Shown: positions 9,526-19,059 of the stretch, in pieces
Numbering within the stretch: the stretch's first letter is position 1
Layout of the letters: each line of letters opens with the position of its first letter
Assembly (NCBI GenBank): GCA_032718475.1
Contig: JAUCBJ010005271.1
Span: 1-24,638 of the forward strand
Origin: Nemertoderma westbladi
Lineage: Eukaryota > Xenacoelomorpha > Nemertodermatida > Nemertodermatidae
DNA length: 24,638 nt
Direction: 5' to 3'
The notes under the pieces: generated by a model
Told to the model about the DNA's origin: nothing
Seen by the model: the letters and a program-made list of their open reading frames with translations, nothing else
Database searches by the model: none
Made by a program: the position numbers and the translations under genes

Positions 9526-10922
9526 TACTACTACTACTAGGATCGGCATGCTGCATTGCAGCTGCATTTTTAAGAATGCTGTGCCGGCTTGTCAACAAAA
9601 TTGCACCGCCACAACTCCCTATCACCCATGACATTTGCTAGATCATCCGCATCTTTAAGGCCAGTGTCCTTTAAGATGCGTCTCAAGAAAGTCATGGGAT
9701 GTCCACCATGCTTATTCACTCCATGAGGCTGCCAAAGTACAAGATTATGCACTGGCTGGTCCTCACGGCGAAAGCAATGTCCTGCAAAGCGGAGGCGATT
9801 TTGTTCTAGTGTCAAGCTTGGGGGAACCAATGAGACACCTCCAATGTTATATAGTGTCTGGTTGGAGATGTGTGCATTGTACTTGACACAATGAACCCGG
9901 CGTAGCATTCTTATGAATGTGCCATCCAGAGATTTGGTGTCCTCAGCAGTTAGAGCCCAGCATGGACTCCCGTAGAGGAGTACTGGAACTACTGCTGCTC
10001 TAAATAATCGGACCTTAAGTTTCCGATTAATTCTCGGTGACTTCCAAATCCTGGAAAGCCTATTCAAGGCTGCCCATGCCTTTCCCTTACGTATTCGAAG
10101 GTCCTCACCTGACTTCCGGATCCATGATCCCAGGTAACAGAAGTCGTCCACATGCTCAAGCATACCATCCTTTGAGCTTATGCTCATCCGATCAGAGACT
10201 TGCTGAGGACTTTCAAAGTTAACTGTCAGAATTTTGGTCTTTCTGGAGTTAATAAAAAGACCAACACTAGAAGCAGCATGTTCTAATGAGCTGAGGAGCC
10301 GTTGGGCTCCCTCTAATGATTCTGAGAGTACTCCTAAGTCATCAGCAAAGTCTAGATCAGTTAGGTACTTGGCAGGATTTCCTCGGCTTCTGGAGCCAGT
10401 AGGTGGAGTTATCATCACCCCATCATCATTATGATGATCTAAGGACATGCGTAGAACATAGTCAACCACAATAATGAACAAGAATGGTGCAAGTGTGTCT
10501 CCTTGGAGGACGCCCCATAACACTTCAAATGGTTCTGTGTCACCGTCAACAGTAGACACAAATGTTGTCGAACCATCGTATACTGATCTGATTGCTGCAA
10601 TAATTTCATCAGGAATCCCATATAATGAAAGTATGCTGAACATACGTGAGCGAGAGACTGAATCAAAGGCCTTGAAGAAGTCAACAAAGATAACAGCCAG
10701 ATGCCTGTCTTTCTTTTTTGATAACTCTTCAATTATCCTTCTAAGTGCCAAAATGGGCTCCATGGTCCCACGACCTTTACGGAACCCATTCTGATTTCCA
10801 CGGAGCAGTCTCTCAATGGGATCCCTGATGCGATTTAATAGAATCCTATTGTATAGCTTTGCAGCAATCGAGATCAATGAGATTCCCCGAAAAGAACCAT
10901 AGAGTGTTAGGTTGCCCTTCGG
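9526..10922 (-). mobile_element. 5'-truncated non-LTR retrotransposon (LINE copy 1) inserted in the 29-bp satellite
   Basis: The element runs on the minus strand from the satellite junction at about 10922 to a simple-repeat tail, cctagtagtagtagta, at 9526-9541. Copy 3 (19060-19955, plus strand) has the same 3' end, including a short TAG tail, so the 3' terminus is well defined. The 29-bp array flanks it on both sides in one orientation. The string ttggttagac is present at both junctions and could be a target duplication, but it is also part of the satellite unit, so it proves nothing by itself. Confidence 0.85.
9570..10919 (-). CDS. Reverse transcriptase ORF fragment, LINE copy 1 (open)
   Basis: An open frame of about 450 codons without its own ATG; it runs into the satellite at the 5' side. 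It encodes the reverse transcriptase of a non-LTR retrotransposon, which copies its RNA at a chromosomal nick. Visible in order: KGNLTLY...RGISLISIAAK; NQNGFRKGRGT; motif A VIFVDFFKAFDSVSR; motif B GVLQGDTLAPFLF; motif C LDFADDLGVLS with the catalytic aspartates; VGLFINSRKTK; then C-terminal FCYLGSWI and RLRFAGHCFRREDQP. The style resembles RTE-like elements common in marine invertebrates (family judged from memory). Compared with copy 3 it lacks 6 nt (two codons, in frame) next to the RGISL motif. The endonuclease domain and the first RT residues are missing, so it cannot move by itself. An open frame suggests a recent insertion. Confidence 0.88.
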   Translation of the reverse strand, partial: KGNLTLYGSFRGISLISIAAKLYNRILLNRIRDPIERLLRGNQNGFRKGRGTMEPILALRRIIEELSKKKDRHLAVIFVDFFKAFDSVSRSRMFSILSLYGIPDEIIAAIRSVYDGSTTFVSTVDGDTEPFEVLWGVLQGDTLAPFLFIIVVDYVLRMSLDHHNDDGVMITPPTGSRSRGNPAKYLTDLDFADDLGVLSESLEGAQRLLSSLEHAASSVGLFINSRKTKILTVNFESPQQVSDRMSISSKDGMLEHVDDFCYLGSWIRKSGEDLRIRKGKAWAALNRLSRIWKSPRINRKLKVRLFRAAVVPVLLYGSPCWALTAEDTKSLDGTFIRMLRRVHCVKYNAHISNQTLYNIGGVSLVPPSLTLEQNRLRFAGHCFRREDQPVHNLVLWQPHGVNKHGGHPMTFLRRILKDTGLKDADDLANVMGDRELWRCNFVDKPAQHS

Positions 10923-11942
10923 TGTTGGTTAGACCATCGTGGGACGGGTGGGGTTGGTTAGACCATGGTGGGGCGGGTGGGGTAGGTTAGACCATGGTGG
11001 TGTGTGTGGGGTTGGTTAGACCATGGTGGGACAGGTGGGCTTGGTTAGACCATGGTGGGGCGGGTGGGGTTGGTTAGACCATCGTGGGACGGGTGGGGTT
11101 TGTTAGACCATGGTGGGGCGGGTGGGGTAGGTTAGACCATGGTTGGGGAGGGTGGGGTTGGTTAGACCATGGTGGGGCGGGTGGGCTTGATTAGACCATG
11201 GTGGGGCGGGTGGGGTTGGTTAGACCATGGTGGGATGGGTGGGGTTTGTTAGACCATGGTGGGGCGGGCGGGGTAGGTTAGACCATGGTTGGGAAGGGTG
11301 GGGTTGGTTAGACCATGGTGGGGCGGGTGGGGTTGGTTAGACCAAGGTGGGGCGGGTGGGGTTGGTTAGACCATGGTAGGGAAGGGTGGGGTTGGTTAGA
11401 CCATGGTGGGGCGGGTGGGGTTGGTTAGACCATGGTGGGGCAGGTGGGGTTGGTTAGACCATGGTGGGGCGGGTGGGCTGGTTAGACCATGTTGGGGCGG
11501 GTGGGGTTGGTTAGACCACGGTGGGGCGGGTGGGGTTGGTTAGACCATGGTGGGGCGGGTGGGGTTGGTTAGACCACGGTGGGGCGGGTGGGGTTGGTTA
11601 GACCATGGTGGGGCGGGTGGGGTTGGTTAGACCATGGTGGAGCGGTTGGGGTTGGTTAGACCATGGTCGGGCGGGTGGGGTTGGTTAGACCATGGCGGGG
11701 TGGGTGGGGTTGGTTAGACCATGGTGGGGCGGGTGGGGTTGGTTAGACCACGGTGGGGCGGGTGGGGTTGGTTAGACCACGGTGGGGCGGGTAAGGTTGG
11801 TTAGACCTTGGTGGGGTGGGTGGGGTTGGTTAGACCATGGATGGGGCGAGTGGGGTTGGTTAGACCATGTTGGGGCGGGTGGGCTTGGTTAGACCATGGT
11901 AGGGCGAGTGGGGTTGGTTAGACCATGGCGGGGCGGGTGTTG
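10923..11942 (+). repeat. 29-bp G-rich tandem repeat, right block (about 35 copies)
   Basis: Continuation of the unit seen at 9352-9525, with scattered substitutions (catcg, cacgg, gggaag, ggacgg). Each unit has three G runs, ggtGGGGcGGGtGGGG, which resemble a GC-box and have G-quadruplex potential. It ends at gcgggtgttgttggcag, where the ~147-bp satellite begins. Confidence 0.95.
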
Positions 11943-13440
11943 TTGGCAGAGGTCTACTACACCATAGACTGCGTGTTTGTGGAGAACTCTGACCAATCTG
12001 CAATAGCTGTCTGCCGCTAGGGGGCGCAATGTCAGAAAGTGAAAACCTTCATGCATTTCATTGTTTATAATGCTTTTTTGTGATACTTGGCAGAGGTCTA
12101 CTACACCGTAGACTGCGTGTTTGGGGAGGAGCTAGAACCAGTCTGCATTTATCCAGTCTACCGCTAGGGGGCCAAATGTCTGAAAGTGAAAACCTTATCC
12201 CACTTCGTTACTAATATGCTTTTAAGCTGACACTTGGCAGATGTGTATTACACCATACGGTGTGTGTCTGGAGAGGACGCCGAACAACCTGTAGTTTTCT
12301 ATTCGGCCGCTAGGGGGCGAAATGTCTGAACGTGAAAACCTTCTCCCATTTCGATGTTTATAATGCTTTTAGGCTGATACTTATTGGCAGATGTGTATTA
12401 CACCATAGGGTGTGTGTCTGGAGAGGACGCTGAACAACCTGCAGTTCTCTATTCGGCTGCTAGGGGGCGAAATGTCTGAACGTGAAAACCTTCACTCACT
12501 TCGATGTTTATAATGCTTTTAGGCTGATACTTGTCAGAGGTCTACTACAACATAGACTGCGTGTTTGTGGAGAACTCTGACCAATCGGCAATTTCTCAGT
12601 CTGCCGCTAGAGGGTGAAATGAATCAAGTGAAATCATTATCCCATTTCGTTGTTTCTAATGCTTTTTTGCTTATACTTGGGAAAGGCATGCTTGACCATA
12701 GGCTGTTTGTATGGGGAGGACGCTAACCAGTCTGCAGTTCTCCAGTCTACTGCTAGGGTGCGAAATGTCTGAAACAGTCTCACATTTATTTATTAAAAAT
12801 GCTTTTAGGCTGATAATTGTCAGAGGCCTACTGTACTACATCATCGAGGTACTGTATGCCCTTGGTGAATGCGTATTTGTGGTCAAATTAGGCTATTCTG
12901 TAGTCGTTTTCGGCCAAATTGCTGGTCAACAGGCAGGAAACTATATTACTGTTGTATCAGTTGCACCATCAGACTCAGTCTGTTCTAACTGACAGTTTAC
13001 AGATATATATCTGACCATAGGTTTGGAAGAAGGACACTAGACCAGTCTGCGTTTCTCCAGTCTGCTACTAGAGGGCGAAAAGTCTGAAGGAGAACATCTT
13101 CTCCAATTTTGTTATTTACAATCCATTTAAACTGATACTTTGTAGTTATCTACGACAGCATAGTTTGTATCTGCACGGAGTCGCAGCGTCGTCTGCAATT
13201 ATCCAATCTACCGCTAGAGGGCGCAATGTGTGCAAGGGAGATCTTTTCCATCTTTGATATTTACTATCCATTCAGACTGAAACTTGCTAGCATCTACTAC
13301 AGCATATATGCGGTATCTTTACAGAAATGCAGCGCCCTCTGCATTACACCAGTCTGAAGGTAGAGTGTGAAATTTCTGAAAGTTAATATTTTCTCGAACT
13401 TTTGTTATTAACTTACAATAGCTGTTTAAGATGAAACTTG
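11943..13440 (+). repeat. Degenerate ~147-bp satellite (about 10 units) with a CTCF-like core in most units
   Basis: Unit starts (ttggcag or a variant) are seen at about 11943, 12087, 12234, 12384, 12531, 12677, 12817, 12991, 13137, 13285 and a faint one at 13435. A typical unit has ttggcagaggtctactacac, a guanine-rich middle, accagtctgca, the core ccgctagggggcg, then aatgtctgaaagtgaaaacc. Cores start at 12014, 12161, 12307, 12457, 12604, 12750, 13065, 13211 and (decayed) 13356: spacings of 145-150 bp, with one gap of 315 at a unit without a core. Divergence increases to the right. Matches to the CTCF consensus (CCRSYAGRKGGCRS-like) come from known motif shape; binding is inference. Confidence 0.88.
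12014..12027 (+). promoter_or_regulatory. CTCF-like motif, best-preserved satellite core
   Basis: ccgctagggggcgc. Further forms in the array: 12161 (ccgctagggggcca), 12307 (ccgctagggggcga), 12604 (ccgctagagggtga), 13065 (ctactagagggcga) and 13211 (ccgctagagggcgc), all on the same strand. A reverse-strand gcagagggcgct is read at 13329-13342. Confidence 0.5.
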
Positions 13441-15208
13441 ACAGTTATCTCCTACGGGATGGGGTTATACTGTACTTCATGATGGTATGAATCTGTTCCA
13501 AATGCAGTTCTTCAATCTGCCTCTCATTTCTCAACATATTCACGTATCTGTACATGGACTAGTATTAATTATATTTTTATTCGAGTACCATTCCATATAT
13601 TGTTTAGAGCAATCCTTAGTAGACATTAACACCAGATGACTAAGTCGAGGTTTTGGAGGGACACCAACCTTCCTTATTATATTTACAGACACTATTAGGA
13701 TGAATCAGTCTCAGGAGTGCCCAGTCGGTACAGTCAATACTGTAAGTCAAATCGATGTTGTATATTTCCAAAAACATTATGATGTCTAATTTATATTAGA
13801 AAATGTGTAGGGAGGGGCAAACAGTTGTTGTAGACTGATGTATGTTATGCCAATTGAATTGATATGTTTATTAAATTGGCCCCTGGATGAGTTTTTGGCA
13901 GAACAAGAACATCGACATCACTGTTAGTTCTCCTACAGATAAATAAACAATCAATAATAAATATATTCGAATAAAGGATTTAAATAAAGCAGCACTATAT
14001 TTCACGCCGGCTTTGTGGGAATATTTCATATATTATTAATAAATCATTAACGAACGAGCGTAAGCGAGTGAGCGAAATATAAAGCGAGATCCAAAACATT
14101 GGAAAACGTGGTATATTAGTCTCCAAAGGAATACAATTAATTTATCTCCAAACCAAAGATTTGTATTTATGGTACAATGCCGAGAAACTCAGCCGCCCCT
14201 CTCGGACCACCCGGGCAGCCATACATGGCCCAGCTCAAGTACACTAGACTGTCTCCTGTTATATTTTACTTTGCAGTTTGCCACCATGCCATGTGAGGAA
14301 TACAGGTTTTAATTAAATACCCGGTGTTGAATCTAACCAAAACAATAAACGAATTAATATCTGTATAGGTTATACGATAAAAATAAGCGCTATAAAACAC
14401 TCAATAAATAAGGAGGAATTAAAATTTAATAAAATATCAATATAATTTCGACCGAAAAGTGAAAACCTGGTTTTCTTCACATGGGGGGATACTCTGAATG
14501 ACAAGTTCGGCAATGTTCAGTGACCTTGATCAGCCGCAATGTCTGTACTGGAGTACAGTACAGTTGTTGTACACCAGGAGTTTGAGAAAGCACTAAGACG
14601 TGAACAGGTAGATCCCTCCCCGATGATAGCAGTTGTCTAAGATAACTCTATTAGCGATAAATATCGGTGTAAAATTATTGTTATTGTAGTAGGGCAGTAG
14701 GGGGTGGGGGATACCCCATCCTCTTAGTTTATATTTCATTGAGCTAGACTAGATAAGAGGATGGATGTTAAATCTGAAACCCGCTTGGCCAGATCTACTT
14801 TAGTTCTTGATCTTGATGGCTGTCTGTCCGTGAAAACATTAGAGAGCACAGCCGTCATCTACTTCTAGGATCTATGTTCCATAAAGGCTAACTCGTTTCT
14901 CTCTAGGCTGCTAGGACTAAATTCATGAACTTCCGAAGAACCAAAGAAAAGGTAGCTAGCATACCTGGTAACGGCCACTAGGTTACCTTTAAACGGTAAG
15001 GTAACTTGCTTCACTAGTACTGGTGATAAGTATCCTAGCACAGTTTGCAGAATCTTCCCGAGTAACGAAAATTTCAGCTTAGTACTGTAACGAATTATTT
15101 GTTCATCTAAAATAATGATAGGTAATTTACACAATTATTGTTTGTATATAAATTAAAATTATATTGAGTTGAGTTGATTTTTCAACTCAATTTTGAAATT
15201 AATTAGCA
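13441..15208. other. Non-coding stretch left of PTP copy 2
   Basis: No gene is supported. AT-rich for most of its length. A GC-richer patch at about 14180-14240 could be a decayed repeat, but I do not recognise it. aacgagcgtaagcgagtgag at 14052-14071 is a small imperfect repeat. A minus-strand frame of 89 codons at 14865-15134 has no family features and is not called. Confidence 0.6.
15169..15190. repeat. Perfect 9-bp hairpin next to the PTP copy 2 stop codon
   Basis: ttgagttga, four T, tcaactcaa. It lies 19 nt beyond the phosphatase stop, at the edge of the region shared with copy 1. It could mark a rearrangement point; no function is known. Confidence 0.7.
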
Positions 15209-16159
15209 CTAATGAACTTCCTCCCGGACTGACTCCGTGAGTAGAGACGATAGACCCTCCACTGAGTCTATAAGTTCGGCCCCAGTTATAACGGCCTGGT
15301 AACAGAACCGAAGCTGTTGTGCCGTCTGAATCAACCCCATCCTGTCCCTTCTCATAGAGATCACCATTTGTTGTAAGTTAACCGTATCAGTACACCCTTC
15401 CTGTTTCTCCACTTCTATTAGACTCGAATCGATTATACTAAAGGTAGCAGATCGACCGATACCGGCGCTGCAGTGGACCACCGCCGGTCCCACCGAATCG
15501 GAAAGTGAACCGGACGCCCGGATTTCGGACAGGAAGGTGAGAAAAGAGAGGGGCGAGTCCGGGACACCGAAATCCGGCCAGGTGACGTAATGGTAGTGGA
15601 GGATGGTACGGGATTGTTGGAGAGCCGCGTGAGTGAGTTGCAGACGACGGATTATGTACCATGGCTTACGAGTTTCATCGAGAAACTCAACGGATAAACC
15701 GACATCACTGTATTCTATACGTCCATCGCTCTCAGTATCAGGCCAATACCGATGGCATTTAACTGTCGCTTTCTCCCCCTCCCCCTCTATAAGTTTATTA
15801 AGCATGATCACGGCTCTAGAGTTCTGCTCCCATACCATCTGCCAGAAGTGTCCGCAAGTGTTCACGTTGGGTAGGTCTAGCGGTCCCTGCGCCAATATAT
15901 AACTGCGAGTTGAGTCCATGGGGGACCGGACTAGACTGGCGTTGATGTAATCGTTTCCGGGGCCGCCCAACCGCACACGACTGTGGTCGTACGGATGTAC
16001 GTCCCGGTACCGATTCAGAGCGACGTTTTCTGGCTTCCTCGCATCTTTACACAACAATGGCTGGAATACTGCCGACTTACAAATGCTTTTATAAATCTTA
16101 TCCCAACCGTTATCAGCTTCGATCACTCCAAAATCTGACTTCAAACTTCGGCTGGCCAT
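15209..16159 (-). CDS. PTPN1/2-like: PTPN1/PTPN2-type tyrosine phosphatase, catalytic domain only (copy 2)
   Basis: A 316-aa paralogue of the phosphatase at 2615-3967, starting at ATG 16159 (MASRSLKSD). All catalytic parts are intact: NRYRDV (49-54), WPD loop TWPDFGV (193-199), P-loop VVHCSAGIGRS (227-237) with Cys230, and Q-loop LIQTAQQLRF. Its length equals the PTP1B catalytic core; the proline-rich, basic and membrane-anchor parts are absent, so the product would be soluble. Similarity to copy 1 stops at the bases ttcatta, and the TAG stop sits at that break, after EEVH. Residues 1-48 differ from copy 1 at 19 positions and 126-152 differ and carry an indel, yet about 153-310 are almost identical at nucleotide level. 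No AATAAA follows closely. It may be an active gene or a recently truncated copy kept alike by conversion. Confidence 0.8.
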   Translation of the reverse strand: MASRSLKSDFGVIEADNGWDKIYKSICKSAVFQPLLCKDARKPENVALNRYRDVHPYDHSRVRLGGPGNDYINASLVRSPMDSTRSYILAQGPLDLPNVNTCGHFWQMVWEQNSRAVIMLNKLIEGEGEKATVKCHRYWPDTESDGRIEYSDVGLSVEFLDETRKPWYIIRRLQLTHAALQQSRTILHYHYVTWPDFGVPDSPLSFLTFLSEIRASGSLSDSVGPAVVHCSAGIGRSATFSIIDSSLIEVEKQEGCTDTVNLQQMVISMRRDRMGLIQTAQQLRFCYQAVITGAELIDSVEGLSSLLTESVREEVH

Positions 16160-16672
16160 ATTTCAGCACATATCTCAGTATCCGACCCGTACAGCAGTAT
16201 CAGGATTGCAGGATTGTACAGTAGTGAGGTAGTACCGGAACTACTGTACTGCAGTACTGTGTACAGTACAAGGCCTACTACAGTACTACTGTACTGTACT
16301 AGTAGACCTACTAGAACTGTAGAAGAAGGGAGGCCGAGCCAGAGCAGCCGACTACACTCAAGGCACTAAAACTCATGGGCTTACTTCTTTACTTATTCAC
16401 TCTCACTCTGTTTCTGGTAAACGATGATGGAGAATCAGTTTCTGGCATTATGTATTAAATTATTTGTTACTTTCATTAATTATTAATTGTTCTGTATATT
16501 TTTATGTGTCTTATTTAATAATAATAAGCCTGTAAGCTTACCAGTACATACAGTACTGACTGACTGAACAAAGGTTGAAATAAATGTCCTTGTCTTTTAC
16601 CATAACAAATTAAGGGAAAGGAACCCGAAACTGTCTGGGGCAATCGTCAATGTGAAGAATACAGGTAACTGT
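16160..16672. other. Region upstream of PTP copy 2
   Basis: No gene. 16186-16325 is dominated by short overlapping tactgta and gtacagta strings, including the palindrome gtactgcagtac, and looks like a decayed low-complexity repeat. No similarity to the upstream region of PTP copy 1 is seen. A short motif, aaattaagggaaagga, lies at 16607-16622. Confidence 0.6.
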
Positions 16673-17600
16673 TAACAAAATTTGTCCCGTCACAACTCCA
16701 CATCCCCCATGACTTCCGTGAGATTATCCGCATCTTCAAGACCAGTCTTCTCTCTAAGAAACTTCATAAGAAAGTCATGGGTTGTCCCCACCATGCTTAT
16801 ACTCTCCACGAGGGTGCCAAAGCACAAGATTGTACACTGGTTGGTCCTCGCGACGAAAGCAACGTCCTGCAAAGCGGATGCGGCTAATTGGATATGTGCT
16901 GATTGTACTTGAACGATGAACCCGGCGTAGCATTCTTGGGAATGTGCCATCCTGCGATTTGGTATCCTCTCCAGTTAGAGCCCAGCATTGACTCCCACAT
17001 AAGAGTAATAGTTGTACTGCTACCCAAAATAATTGAACCTTGAGAGTCCGTTTTATCCTGCAAATCCTGGACAGACTATATTCAATGCTGCCCATAACTT
17101 CCCCTTACGCATCCGAAGACCTTAAGTCATCCACATGCTCAAGCATACCATCATACAATCAGGCATCCAAAGTATCAGTAAAGTCTAGATCAGTAAGGTG
17201 ATTGGATGAAATTACTTGTCTTATGGAGCCAGTGGGGGGTGTTACTTCAATATTATGTTATTTGGACATCCACATGCATAGAAAATAATCCACCAGAATA
17301 AGAATTATACAAGTGTCTCAGTCATAGAATTTCATTATCTCCATAGATTTATTACATTTAGACCTCCCATATAATTTCGAATGGAAAACCATCAGCAGTT
17401 GAAACAAATGTCGTCGAATCATCGTACAATGATCTACATCATATGGCAATACCAGGAATGCCATACTCTATGCTGCAAGTATGCTGAAAATAGGAGATCG
17501 GGGGACTTAATCGAAGGCCATAAAATAAGTAAAAAACATAACAGCCGGATGTCTGTCATCCTTATAACAATAACCACAATTAAGAATTGTACTGGCCCGC
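16673..17600 (-). pseudogene. Decayed LINE reverse transcriptase (copy 2 of the family)
   Basis: On the minus strand this matches copy 1 (9570-10919) in the same order, but with many substitutions, deletions and frame breaks. Recognisable pieces include SRICRIKRTLKVQLF (from copy 1 SRIWKSPRINRKLKVRLF), CGSQCWALTGEDTKSQDGTF, RIRFAGRCFRREDQPVYNLV and the C-terminal LTEVMGDVEL. To the right the match fades through the motif B and motif A regions up to about 17600. No single frame is open throughout, so this is an old, dead copy lying near the start of PTP copy 2. Confidence 0.8.
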
Positions 17601-18096
17601 GTCAGGTATATATTTAAATAAGGACGCTTGGGTGGTGAACGTAACCAATGGTATCAGTATCAGAAGGCTGGTTGGTGACGACTCACTCACTACCCTTACA
17701 ATCAATGTGCATAGATAAAACAACAATACCATTTCATTTTAACAATCAAATTACATAAAAATAAAGCAAATAAAACACTTTCTGGCTCTGGCTTATTGAC
17801 CTAAAGCCAATATTATTTACTGTTCAAGAAATAGTTTGAATATTAAATAAAATTGGTATTGATTACAGTATGTATGTATACGTCTAATTGTGCACCGGCC
17901 ACCGGGGATATTCCCTTACGGTTAACATTCTTTCCAGGTCTCCCCGCTATTATTAAGGTAACAAACGGAAGTGTTTATTTAATATAAAGTGACGTAAAGT
18001 GGATTTATTCGAGGGATATTATAGCAATTGAATTGAAAAAAAGCTAAGTAGATGAATATATAGGTAGTAGTATCTGTTATAACGTTTGAAATTATC

Positions 18097-18118
18097 ATAC
18101 GTATAAATTTATACGTAT
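18097..18118. repeat. Perfect 22-bp palindrome
   Basis: Half-site atacgtataaa directly joined to its reverse complement, no spacer. AT-rich, able to form a cruciform. Confidence 0.9.
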
Positions 18119-18234
18119 AAAAATCATCACCGTTTCTACTAACTCAAGAAATGTTTCCTTGACTACTATGACTACGACTATTTCCATGTCTACTAACTTA
18201 CTAACAGTCTTACTACCACAAAAAATTCACCGGA

Positions 18235-18297
18235 AAGTGATATTGAACTCGGTACCTAGAGATTCCAAGTCCAGCGCTTTACCAACTTCGCCGTATG
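18235..18297 (-). repeat. tRNA-derived SINE relic
   Basis: The minus strand reads aagttggtaaagcgctggac, then ttggaatctctaggtacc, then gagttcaat. This is the order of a tRNA D-arm/A-box, anticodon region and a weak B-box. The B-box is degraded and the stems do not pair well, so it is not a working tRNA gene. Confidence 0.5.
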
Positions 18298-18670
18298 AAG
18301 CCTTATATAAAACTAAAACCTTACTGGATATTAACGACGGATTAACAACAACGGAGAGAATAATAGGGGTCTCGCTACTCGGACCTAAAAAGTGAATACC
18401 GGTAACTGGGAATCATAGATAAATATTTAAATTGTTACATGTCAATGAGGCTCCACGGAATGGGCCCATCTCTACAGATAACTCCCAATTATCCACATAT
18501 TAGTTAATCACGCCCGTCCAATCCAAGGCGTACTTCCAGACATCAGTCTAAAACAGTAACTAAACTGTAACTAATAGCTCAGTTAATCAATTAATTTATT
18601 ATAACTAGAGGAGAAAGTTAAAAAGTTCACCATTTTCGCATAAGAGATCTCGTCGCCTCTGAAAACCGAC

Positions 18671-18869
18671 CGCTACCATTCCCTGTCCCATCGCTACCAT
18701 TCCCTGTCCCAGCGCTACCATTCCCTGTCACAGCGCTACCATTCACTGTCCCAGCGCTACCATTCCCTGTCCCAGCGCTACCATTCCCTGTCCCAGCGGT
18801 ACCATTCCCTGTCACAGCGCTACCATTCCCTGTCCCAGCGCTACAATCCCCTGTCCCAGCGCTACCATT
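18671..18869 (+). repeat. 21-bp tandem repeat, about 9.5 copies
   Basis: The unit cgctaccattccctgtccca plus g repeats with few changes (gtcaca, ggtacc, cattcac, caatccc). Read on the minus strand it gives a GNGSAGT pattern, but without a plausible gene around it. Confidence 0.93.
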
Positions 18870-19059
18870 GCCAAGTGTGAGAACCTTTTTGATATTTTAC
18901 GGTTTGATTTACGGTTATTATTCCAACAAAAATATATATTATTTTCGGAAAAATTCATTCAATTGTTTTTTAAAAATGTAAAAGTTTAAAACAATCGAGC
19001 TTTTTGAGGATCGCAAAGTACTTTCTACCCAATACCACCCCCCCTGTGTTCCCCCTGTT

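Larger units (their letters stand above)
17601..18670. other. Non-coding stretch with a palindrome and a tRNA-like relic
   Basis: No gene is recognised. It contains the 22-bp palindrome at 18097-18118 and a minus-strand tRNA-derived SINE relic at 18235-18297, listed separately. Confidence 0.6.

Noticed and set aside
10923-11942. Telomere-like GGTTAG strings
   Set aside because: ggttag is only a fixed part of the 29-bp unit; no consecutive hexamer repeats occur.
12711-12992. 93-codon plus-strand frame
   Set aside because: It crosses degenerate units of the ~147-bp satellite and has no family features.
14865-15134. 89-codon minus-strand frame left of PTP copy 2
   Set aside because: An acceptor-like tattttag precedes part of it, but the protein resembles no family I know and the region is AT-rich; not enough to call a gene.
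16186-16325. Regulatory array of gtacagta/tactgta strings upstream of PTP copy 2
   Set aside because: It looks like decayed simple sequence; no fixed spacing or unit was found.
18627-18815. Minus-strand Gly/Asn/Ser-rich frame (GNGSAGT repeats)
   Set aside because: It is explained by the 21-bp satellite; no gene context or conserved flanking domain.
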